The position numbers and the translations under genes are program-made. A stretch of 64,000 nucleotides of DNA from an uncultured Mollicutes bacterium (GTDB lineage Bacteria; Bacillota_I; Bacilli_A; Acholeplasmatales; Anaeroplasmataceae), in the NCBI GenBank assembly GCA_900540705.1, contig UQGR01000002.1, positions 1 to 64,000 of the forward strand. The letters are read 5' to 3'. The notes under the pieces were generated by a model that worked only from the letters and a program-made list of their open reading frames with translations, had not been told where the DNA came from and did no database searches. Within the stretch, counting starts at the first letter, position 1; every line of letters begins with the position of its first letter. Positions 8,119 through 14,909 of the stretch are shown piece by piece.

Positions 8119-9293
8119 TATTTTAGGTCCTTTAAAAAGGAGGTTCCGATGGATTGAGACTCAACCTTAAAGTTCTCAGCTACGGTTTGTCCTAGGTCAG
8201 CAAATGTGGTTTTCAACCCTAAATTTCCGCCCTTTAAATTCTTGTTGTAGGCAAAGATTGGAACGTATTCTCTAGTATGATCTGTACCACTCCAGGTAGG
8301 GTCATTTCCATGATCTGCAGTAATTAACAGAAGGTCATCTTCTCTTAGATAATTTAAGAAATTTGCTAGGTCTCTATCAAATTCCTCCAGGCAATTTTTG
8401 TATCCTCCTGCATCTCTTCTGTGTCCGTATAAGGCATCAAAATCGACAAGATTTACAAAGCACAGGCCTGTAAAATCAGTACCTGCCACTTCGTTTAATA
8501 CTTCCATTCCATGATGATTAGAAACGGTTTTAAAGCCTTTTGTGATACCACAGTTATTAAAAATATCAGCAATTTTACCTATGGATATTACATCATATCC
8601 TTTCTTCTTTAAGGCATCTAAGGTAGTTTCATGAGCTGGAGAAAGGGCATAATCATGACGATTTGGGGTTCTTTTAAACTCCTCAGGAGACTCTCCTAGG
8701 AAAGGTCTAGCGATGATTCTTCCCACCTTATATTTCTCATCTAGACAAAGCTCTCTAGCAATGCTGCAGCAGCGATAAAGCTCCTCTAAGCCAAAATATT
8801 TTTCATGACAGGCAATCTGTAATACACTATCTGCAGAGGTGTAGACGATCATAGCCCCTGTCTTTATATGCTCCATTCCTAGCTCCTTAAGGATTTCAGT
8901 ACCACTAGCTGCCTTATTTCCAATGACCTTATGGCCTGTTTTTTCCTCTAGAGCATCTATCAACTCCTTAGGGAAACCTGTATCTGTAAAGGTTTTAAAG
9001 GGCTGTGTGGTATGGATTCCCATCATCTCAAAGTGTCCCGTCATGGTATCCTTTCCTGTAGAGAGCTCATCTGCCTTTCCATAATAGGCAATGGCCTTAG
9101 CTACAGGCTGAACCCCTTGAATTTGGGTTAAATTTCCATAGCCAAAGCTCTCTAACGTAGGCAGGGAAATGCCTCCTGTAGCCTCAGCAATATGACCGAT
9201 GGTATTTGCACCATCATCTCCGTATAAATGGCTAAATGGGGCTGTTCCACAGCCTACAGAGTCCATAACAATTAAAAATATTCTTTTATACAT
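8118..9293 (-). CDS. deoB: Phosphopentomutase
   Basis: Interconverts (deoxy)ribose 1-phosphate and 5-phosphate, linking nucleoside phosphorolysis to central metabolism. It is a cytoplasmic, metal-dependent enzyme of the alkaline phosphatase superfamily. Length (391) is typical. The metal-binding N-terminus reads MDSVGCG, the phosphorylated Thr region is DTMTGHFEMMG at about residue 82, and the C-terminal metal site is TADHGNDPTWSGTDHTRE. It lies 2 bases after xerD. The same xerD-deoB pair is found in Bacillus subtilis (ripX-drm). Confidence 0.97.
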   Translation of the reverse strand: MYKRIFLIVMDSVGCGTAPFSHLYGDDGANTIGHIAEATGGISLPTLESFGYGNLTQIQGVQPVAKAIAYYGKADELSTGKDTMTGHFEMMGIHTTQPFKTFTDTGFPKELIDALEEKTGHKVIGNKAASGTEILKELGMEHIKTGAMIVYTSADSVLQIACHEKYFGLEELYRCCSIARELCLDEKYKVGRIIARPFLGESPEEFKRTPNRHDYALSPAHETTLDALKKKGYDVISIGKIADIFNNCGITKGFKTVSNHHGMEVLNEVAGTDFTGLCFVNLVDFDALYGHRRDAGGYKNCLEEFDRDLANFLNYLREDDLLLITADHGNDPTWSGTDHTREYVPIFAYNKNLKGGNLGLKTTFADLGQTVAENFKVESQSIGTSFLKDLK

Positions 9294-9295
9294 TT

Positions 9296-10225
9296 CTATT
9301 CTCCTTCTTTTTTATGTTTTAAGGCAAGCGGATGTGTATTTTCGTACATATCCTTGAGCCTTGAACGGTCAATATGGGTATAAATTTGGGTAGTTGAAAT
9401 ATCCTCATGGCCTAGCAATTCCTGAACCATACGTAGGTCAGTCCCCCCTTCTAGGAGGTGTGTTGCAAAGCTATGGCGAATTGTATGAGGGGATATTTCC
9501 TTTGTGATTCCATTGTCCTTCGCAAGTTTTACAATATACTTGTATAGAGCCTGCCTGGAAATCGGACTGCCCTGATAATTGTAAAATAGGGTTCCTCCAG
9601 GCTTTTTCGACAAATAAGGCCGTCCCTTTTCCAAATAATTTCTCAAGGCCACAACCGCCATATCTCCTAAAGGAACCATTCGTTCCTTGTTCCCTTTTCC
9701 AATGACTACAATATATTTCTCTCTTAAATGAATATCTGAAGTCTTAAGATTTACAAGCTCACTAATTCTCAAACCAGAGGCATAAAGTGTCTCTATCATT
9801 GCCTTATTTCTAAGTCCTAAAGGGTCCTTTGTCTCTATAGAATCCAGCATTTTTGTAATTTCTTCTCTAGATAAAACCACAGGAAGGGGCTTAGAGGGTT
9901 TTGGGAGCTCAATGAATTTGGCAGGGTTATTCTCAGTAATCTTCTCTGCATATAGAAATTTATGAAATTCCTTAATGGCAATAATCTTTCTAGAAATTGT
10001 CTGTTTTGAAAGCTCGGCTCTTTTTAAGGAGGCAATATACCTATTGATATGGCTCTCCTCGACATAGGCGATATCCTCTATCTGCTGGTACTTGACCAAA
10101 AACTCTCCGTATAATGCTAAATCTGTCATATAGGCATTTACTGTATTTGGACTTAGCCGTTTATCGGTTTGAAGATGATATCTAAAATCAGAAAATTCAT
10201 AAAAGTTAATTTCTCTTTCCTTCAA
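9296..10225 (-). CDS. xerD: Tyrosine recombinase XerD
   Basis: Site-specific recombinase that with a partner resolves chromosome dimers at dif. The N-terminal SAM-like core-binding domain covers about residues 1-90 and the catalytic domain about 105-300. Active-site residues are visible: Arg in SGLRISEL, His and Arg in HTIRHSF, His in GHEDISTT and Tyr in IYTH. It is assigned as XerD rather than XerC because deoB follows, as in Bacillus subtilis. The upstream frame overlaps hemW. I chose a TTG at 10225 because GGGGTGAG, containing the hemW stop, lies just before it. A TTG at 10264 would add 13 residues but has no ribosome site. Confidence 0.9.
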   Translation of the reverse strand: MKEREINFYEFSDFRYHLQTDKRLSPNTVNAYMTDLALYGEFLVKYQQIEDIAYVEESHINRYIASLKRAELSKQTISRKIIAIKEFHKFLYAEKITENNPAKFIELPKPSKPLPVVLSREEITKMLDSIETKDPLGLRNKAMIETLYASGLRISELVNLKTSDIHLREKYIVVIGKGNKERMVPLGDMAVVALRNYLEKGRPYLSKKPGGTLFYNYQGSPISRQALYKYIVKLAKDNGITKEISPHTIRHSFATHLLEGGTDLRMVQELLGHEDISTTQIYTHIDRSRLKDMYENTHPLALKHKKEGE

Positions 10226-10229
10226 TTTC

Positions 10230-11324
10230 TCACCCCACAAATTCCTCAAAGACAAGATTTGCAAGCAAAATCTTATCTCTTTTTATTCTTATGATGTCCT
10301 TTTCCTTCTCTAACAATCCTAAATGAAACAATTTATCTAACTCAAAATCCTCTTCTGGATATGTTTTAAATTTTTCATAATAGGTAGAAATAGATACTCC
10401 AGCAATCTTTCGTAAGCCTAGCATCATAAACTCTTTTTTCGCTTCCTCTAAGGAAATGACTTCCTCTTCCTCCTTAGGTTCTATATAATATCTTGATAAT
10501 ATAGACTGATTCTTATATCGCCTAGAATGTAGATATCCACAGGCAGAGGCGCCAACTCCAATGTATTCCTCACAGTTCCAGTATCCTAAATTGTGAATAG
10601 ATTCGCTCCCACTTCTAGCATAATTGCTGATTTCATATTGCTTAAACTGATTCTTTTCTAAGGCTTGAGTAATATAAATTGCCATATCGGCCACTAAATC
10701 ATCATCAGGAATAGAAATTTGATTATGTTTTAGTTGATAATGCAGAATCGTTTTTTCCTCTAAAATTAAGCTATAATAGGAAATATGGGCGATCGGTAAA
10801 GTCAAAACCTCTTCTACATCCTTTTTGACATCCTGTAGCGTTTGACCGGGTAAACCATACATCATATCGATATTTATATTGGTTATCCCGACCTCTAAAA
10901 GCCATTTTATCGCCTGGAATACCAAAGACTTAGTGTGTTTCCGTTGAATGGCTGAAATGAGCTTAGGCTGAAGGGTCTGAACGCCAATGCTTACACGATT
11001 GATTCCATAGGTCTTAAAAAGCTCTGCCTGGTGCTTTGAAAATAGCTCACTATTGATTTCAATCGTATTTTCTTTGGATTCTTCAAAGTAGGGCTGCAAC
11101 GCCTTAAATAGCTCTTCTAAATCCGCATCACTTAACGAATTTGGGGTTCCTCCCCCAATGTATACACTTCGAATGCTAAAAAGATCTGATTTATAGGCTT
11201 CTAATTCTTTTAAAACATAGGCTAGATATTCATGCTTGGTTCTTTCCTTAGCCACCATTTTTGGAAAATCACAATAGCTACAGATGGAGCTACAAAAGGG
11301 AATATGAATATATAGGCCCTTCAT
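10230..11324 (-). CDS. hemW: Radical SAM haem chaperone HemW (coproporphyrinogen oxidase-like)
   Basis: HemW proteins are radical SAM relatives of HemN that bind haem and are thought to deliver it. Residues 11, 15 and 18 form the CX3CX2C cluster motif (FCSSICSYC), followed by the GGGTPN SAM-binding block near residue 59. The extra upstream Cys and N-terminal extension typical of true HemN are absent. Length 364 is normal. Oxygen-independent coproporphyrinogen oxidase activity is the common but probably wrong label. It overlaps the amidohydrolase stop by 4 bases, so the two are coupled. Confidence 0.9.
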   Translation of the reverse strand: MKGLYIHIPFCSSICSYCDFPKMVAKERTKHEYLAYVLKELEAYKSDLFSIRSVYIGGGTPNSLSDADLEELFKALQPYFEESKENTIEINSELFSKHQAELFKTYGINRVSIGVQTLQPKLISAIQRKHTKSLVFQAIKWLLEVGITNINIDMMYGLPGQTLQDVKKDVEEVLTLPIAHISYYSLILEEKTILHYQLKHNQISIPDDDLVADMAIYITQALEKNQFKQYEISNYARSGSESIHNLGYWNCEEYIGVGASACGYLHSRRYKNQSILSRYYIEPKEEEEVISLEEAKKEFMMLGLRKIAGVSISTYYEKFKTYPEEDFELDKLFHLGLLEKEKDIIRIKRDKILLANLVFEEFVG

Positions 11325-12247
11325 TGTCTAATATCCTTCAACAGACGTTTAGCATTGAAATATAGGATGCTTTCCTTCTCCTCCTGAGATAAAAGCTGGC
11401 TTTCTTCAATATAGGTATAGCTGTTTTTATAGCTCGTGTAGTTCATCGCTGCAGGAAAATCACTTCCCCAAAGGATCTTATCTATTCCAACAATATCAAT
11501 GGCTGCCCGGATGTAGGTTTGTGCCTCTAAAAATGGATAAGGCTGTTTTGTATTATTTGGTAGACTTGCAATATCAAAATAGACATTGGGTAAACAAAGC
11601 TTTCTCATATTTTCTTTGAGAAGCTCCATTTGGTCATGCTGAGGTGCTGTTAAGTGGCAGATGACAAATTTCATTTCAGGATAAGCCTGAATTACCCGAA
11701 CTAAGGCATCTATTTGATAGCAATTGTTTCCTGGACGGCCAATATCGATGAAAAATAACAAATGATGCTTAGAGGCCATCTGATAGACCTCATGCATGAT
11801 AGGACCATCTAAATCCACGGTCGGATGATTGGCCATCAATCCAGAACCATTAGAAACCTCCATCTTAAGAACAGGAAGCTTTAATTCCTCAAATAAATGG
11901 GTAATAATTTTATCCTTATTCCTAAAAAAAGGGTCATATGTACCAGCAGGAATGATGAAATCAGGATACTTTAAGGCTGCTTCATAGGTATACTGGTTTT
12001 GAAAGCCTGCATAATTTCCTTGCAGGGCCACGACACATTCTACCTCATGCTCCTGTAACGTTGTATATAAAACCTCAGGGGTAAGTGTCTTATCTCCATA
12101 TTCTGCAGGAATCAGCTGAATCACCTTTCCACTTGCATAGATAGCTTTTCCTCCTCCAATCGGAGTGAGCTCTCCTTCTGAGCCAATGCCACATATATTC
12201 CCTATCAAATGGGTATGAACATCAATTTTTTTCATAACAATCACCAC
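11321..12247 (-). CDS. Amidohydrolase-family TIM-barrel metalloenzyme
   Basis: A metal-dependent hydrolase or decarboxylase of the amidohydrolase-2 group. The metal-binding HxH (DVHTHL) is at the N-terminus, a metal His is likely in VICHLT, and the C-terminal WGSDFP block with its conserved Asp ends the barrel. The 308-residue length fits the group. The substrate is not predictable. It is the first gene of the operon leading to hemW, xerD, deoB and the dehydrogenase. The start is uncertain: GTG at 12247 follows GAGGA closely, and ATG at 12235 is preceded by GGTGA. Confidence 0.75.
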   Translation of the reverse strand: MVIVMKKIDVHTHLIGNICGIGSEGELTPIGGGKAIYASGKVIQLIPAEYGDKTLTPEVLYTTLQEHEVECVVALQGNYAGFQNQYTYEAALKYPDFIIPAGTYDPFFRNKDKIITHLFEELKLPVLKMEVSNGSGLMANHPTVDLDGPIMHEVYQMASKHHLLFFIDIGRPGNNCYQIDALVRVIQAYPEMKFVICHLTAPQHDQMELLKENMRKLCLPNVYFDIASLPNNTKQPYPFLEAQTYIRAAIDIVGIDKILWGSDFPAAMNYTSYKNSYTYIEESQLLSQEEKESILYFNAKRLLKDIRQ

Positions 12248-12374
12248 TTTATCCTCTTTATTTTACCATATTTTTCTTTAGAAAAAAAGTCCCTCTCCTG
12301 CTTCCTAAAAATTCTTTTTTCTACCTTATTTTCTCATAAACTAAAAAGAAATTAATCAGAAATTTACAAATATA

Positions 12375-12403
12375 TTTACAAATTTCCAATTTTTGTCTAT
12401 AAT
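12375..12403 (+). promoter_or_regulatory. Sigma-A promoter of mscL
   Basis: TTTACA (5 of 6 to consensus), 17-nt spacer, TATAAT. Confidence 0.75.
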
Positions 12404-12423
12404 TTAAGAAATAGGAGGGGAAT

Positions 12424-13032
12424 ATGAAAAAATTAATTCAAGAGTTTAAGGCTTTTATTACTCGCGGTAATGTCTTAGATATGGCTGTCGGCGTTATTGT
12501 AGGTGGTGCATTTAATACGATTGTTACTACTCTTAACAAGCAAATTCTTATGCCAGTAGTCAATTGGGCATTATCCTTTATTCCAGGAATGGAATCAGGC
12601 CTATACACGATTTTACCAAATTCAAAGCTTGCGACAGCGACAACTGCTGCGGATGCGATTGTTTTAGGTCCTGATGGAAAAAGCTATACTGTATTAAATT
12701 ACATTGATTGGAGTGCTTTCATTGAATCTATTCTGAACTTCTTCTTCATTGCATTGACTCTATTCTTAATCTTAAAGATATTCACAACTTTAAGCAATAA
12801 GAGAAAGGCTTATGAGGAAAAATTAAAGGCAGAACGTGAAGCAAAGGAAGCTCAGGAACAGGAAGCTTTAGAACCAGCACCTGTAGAGGAGGCTGTTTTA
12901 GAACCTGTTGTTGAACCAGAGCCAGTAAAGGATCCAGTAGTTGTCCTGCTAGAGGAAATTCGGGATAGTCTTAAGGAAAAGGAAGAAAAGGCCCCTAAGA
13001 AGACAACAAAAGCTAAAAAAACGGAAGAATGA
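12424..13032 (+). CDS. mscL: Large-conductance mechanosensitive channel MscL with long C-terminal linker
   Basis: Pore protein that opens under high membrane tension and releases solutes on osmotic downshock. It works as a pentamer in the cytoplasmic membrane. The family start KEFKAFITRGNVLDMAVGV is nearly intact (here EFKAFITRGNVLDMAVGVI), with TM1 at about residues 15-45 and TM2 at about 95-120. The periplasmic-side loop between them is also longer than usual. At 202 residues it exceeds the usual 120-150. The extra length is mostly a charged helix plus a Glu/Pro/Val-rich stretch (about 130-175) placed before the conserved C-terminal bundle helix (VVLLEEIRDSLKEKEE), then a Lys-rich tail. It is a single-gene unit with a GGAGG site. 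Confidence 0.95.
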   Translation: MKKLIQEFKAFITRGNVLDMAVGVIVGGAFNTIVTTLNKQILMPVVNWALSFIPGMESGLYTILPNSKLATATTAADAIVLGPDGKSYTVLNYIDWSAFIESILNFFFIALTLFLILKIFTTLSNKRKAYEEKLKAEREAKEAQEQEALEPAPVEEAVLEPVVEPEPVKDPVVVLLEEIRDSLKEKEEKAPKKTTKAKKTEE

Positions 13033-13040
13033 CATAAGAA

Positions 13041-13069
13041 AAAGGGATTGTAAAATAAATCCCTTTTTT
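13041..13069. terminator. Bidirectional terminator between mscL and the thiT operon
   Basis: Stem AAAGGGATT/AATCCCTTT with an 8-nt loop. Rightward it is followed by TTTTTT, leftward by TTTTTC, so it can end both convergent units. Confidence 0.85.
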
Positions 13070-13070
13070 G

Positions 13071-13502
13071 TTATTTTTTATAGGTGTCTGCTATATAGCT
13101 GAACCCAAGGTATATGAGTAAAACAACGCCAAGAATACCAACATATAGATATTCCTGATTTTCTAAAAATGGTTTTCCCTTTGCCATTGCCTTGAAGAAA
13201 ACCCCTAAAGGATAAAAGGCAAGCAAAGCAGATGTGACAAATGCTGCTCCATAATAGGCTGTTTTACAGGATATTTTCTTTTTATAAGCGTAGATGCTGT
13301 AAACGCCATAGCACAAAAACGATAAGCCACAAAGGAAAATTACAACGGAATCCATATCAAAGGAAACATCTGTTCCCCAACCATCATTTTCATTTTGAAA
13401 GCTCAAGGAAAACATAGTTAAGGATACTATGATTAAAATTAAGGAAAGTCCTACAAGCAAGCATCTTTTAATCAGCTCACTATTCTTGATTAGCTTGTTC
13501 AT
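13071..13502 (-). CDS. Hypothetical four-span membrane protein in the thiT operon
   Basis: I do not recognise this 143-residue protein. Four hydrophobic segments are visible at about residues 12-32, 51-70, 82-100 and 121-138, with short charged loops. It begins inside the 3' end of thiT (23-base overlap), so it is co-transcribed and falls under the TPP riboswitch. A role in thiamine uptake or handling is suggested only by that position. Confidence 0.65.
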   Translation of the reverse strand: MNKLIKNSELIKRCLLVGLSLILIIVSLTMFSLSFQNENDGWGTDVSFDMDSVVIFLCGLSFLCYGVYSIYAYKKKISCKTAYYGAAFVTSALLAFYPLGVFFKAMAKGKPFLENQEYLYVGILGVVLLIYLGFSYIADTYKK

Positions 13503-14178
13503 CAGTTACTTCCTCCTTTTCTCCTTGTTTTAAGGAATCTTCTTCTCCTATATTAGTATTTGGCGCTAAAAATTGAGGATAAAATCTAGCAACTAATACC
13601 ATAAGAGTCGTACAAATTACGATATTAGGAATACAGTATGCCCCATTATATAGGAAGGAATAGCCCCAGCTAGCATCTGAAACATTGAGAAAGGTTGCGC
13701 CCTGATTTAACCAAAAAACTCCTCCAGCTATCACATGACACGCATATTTCAGACCTCCACCTAGGATAGTTCCAACCACAATCCATATGATTTTCTTTCC
13801 TCTTGTTTTTCCGTTGGCATACCCACCCGCAAAAGCTCCTGCAAAGCCGACAACAGTATAGGCCAATACATAATCTAGTAGAATCTGTAAAAATGGTCCC
13901 ATTGCCCGTAAAAATGCATTTTCATAGCTGGCAGCATTGATTACATAGATACCACCAAGCATTTGAACAATGCTTACAATGAATCCGCATAGAATTCCTG
14001 GGATAAGTCCTCGTCGATAGGATATCAAAAAAATTGGCACCATAGCTAGTCCAATAGACCCTCCACTGGCAAATACACCTCTCCAGATGCCACCCTGGAG
14101 TGCGTCGAGTGCAAAGGCTAAGGCAGCAAAGATAGCTACTTCTGCTAGCACTCTAGTTGAAAATTTTTCTCTTTTCAT
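13480..14178 (-). CDS. thiT: Thiamine-specific ECF transporter substrate-binding component
   Basis: ThiT (YuaJ) is the membrane S-component that binds thiamine and works with the shared EcfA-EcfA'-EcfT energy module. About six hydrophobic segments are seen, and the protein keeps the family arrangement at the start (AIFAALAFALD, then GGSIGLAMVPIFLISYRRG). The 232 residues exceed the usual 190 because of an acidic hydrophilic tail of about 30 residues. A TPP riboswitch and terminator precede the gene, which directly supports the thiamine assignment. No energy-module genes are in the window. Confidence 0.93.
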   Translation of the reverse strand: MKREKFSTRVLAEVAIFAALAFALDALQGGIWRGVFASGGSIGLAMVPIFLISYRRGLIPGILCGFIVSIVQMLGGIYVINAASYENAFLRAMGPFLQILLDYVLAYTVVGFAGAFAGGYANGKTRGKKIIWIVVGTILGGGLKYACHVIAGGVFWLNQGATFLNVSDASWGYSFLYNGAYCIPNIVICTTLMVLVARFYPQFLAPNTNIGEEDSLKQGEKEEVTDEQANQE

Positions 14179-14196
14179 TTTCTTCTCCTTTTAAAA

Positions 14197-14218
14197 TAAA
14201 AAATGTCCGCTAGGACAT
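14197..14218 (-). terminator. Riboswitch-controlled terminator before thiT
   Basis: On the minus strand ATGTCC/GGACAT forms a 6-bp stem with loop TAGC, followed by TTTTTTATTTT. It lies between the TPP aptamer and the thiT ribosome site, in the right place for transcription attenuation. Confidence 0.8.
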
Positions 14219-14259
14219 GCTTAAAAAAAGAATATAGATGAGATATCGTATAACCTCTT

Positions 14260-14343
14260 CATATTATTCCCTACGCTAGCATTACCTAGATCAGGTTAAG
14301 GGTAGATCCTTATCCTCTCAGGCTTTCGCCTCCCCTTAATATG
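14260..14343 (-). ncRNA. TPP riboswitch aptamer (THI element)
   Basis: The minus strand carries the hallmark strings GGGGAGGCGAAAGCC and CTGAGAGGAT, then ACCTGATCTAGGTAATGCTA and GCGTAGGGAA. CATATTA at the 5' end pairs with TAATATG at the 3' end as P1. It senses thiamine pyrophosphate. High TPP should favour the downstream terminator and shut off thiT and the membrane protein after it. Confidence 0.97.
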
Positions 14344-14351
14344 ACAAATTT

Positions 14352-14380
14352 ATTATACGCCCATTTTTAAATTATGGCAA
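14352..14380 (-). promoter_or_regulatory. Sigma-A promoter of the TPP riboswitch/thiT transcript
   Basis: Minus strand TTGCCA, 17-nt spacer, TATAAT, ending about 10 nt before the aptamer. Confidence 0.85.
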
Positions 14381-14381
14381 G

Positions 14382-14410
14382 AAAAAAAGATAATCCTTAT
14401 CAGATTATCT
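14382..14410 (-). terminator. Terminator of the HIT gene
   Basis: Minus strand AGATAATC/GATTATCT stem with a 7-nt loop, then seven T. The thiT promoter begins immediately after. Confidence 0.85.
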
Positions 14411-14423
14411 TCTATCCCCTGGG

Positions 14424-14849
14424 CTAAGCCTCATAATTTTCTATAATTTTTCTCGCGACTTCCTGCCACTCTTCTTCGCTGCAAAGGTTACCTGTATTCA
14501 TTACAAAGGTGCCACCCCATTCAGCCTCATTTTCATACTTTGGGCAGAGATGGAAATGTAAATGACCTAAGGTATCCCCATAAGCTCCATAATTGATTCG
14601 ATTCGGATGATATGCCTTTTGGATTGCTCTTGCAACATCAGCAACATCCTTCATAAATGCATTTCTTTCCTTTTCGCTTAAGTCCTGAATTTCTGCTACA
14701 TGGTCCTTTTTATAGGCAACAATCATTCTCCCTCTATGGGTTTGATCCTTAAATACAATGACCTGAGAGGTCTCTGTCTCAAAGGCTAAATATCCAAACT
14801 TAGCTAGGGCATCTCCTAAATTACAATAAGGACAATTCTCTTTTTTCAT
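14424..14849 (-). CDS. HIT-family nucleotide hydrolase/transferase
   Basis: A small cytoplasmic protein of the histidine triad superfamily, which cleaves or transfers nucleoside monophosphates from substrates such as dinucleoside polyphosphates. The triad HLHFHL is at about residues 98-103. An N-terminal CPYC pair (residues 6-9) may bind metal with the later Cys of the triad region. Length 141 is normal. It is a single-gene unit with a TATAAT box at 14876-14881 (minus strand) and its own terminator. The substrate is unknown. Confidence 0.9.
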   Translation of the reverse strand: MKKENCPYCNLGDALAKFGYLAFETETSQVIVFKDQTHRGRMIVAYKKDHVAEIQDLSEKERNAFMKDVADVARAIQKAYHPNRINYGAYGDTLGHLHFHLCPKYENEAEWGGTFVMNTGNLCSEEEWQEVARKIIENYEA

Positions 14850-14909
14850 AGTATATTCCCTCTTTTCTAAGCAAAATTATACCACAAAATCCTATAGTTT
14901 GCTATTCTT

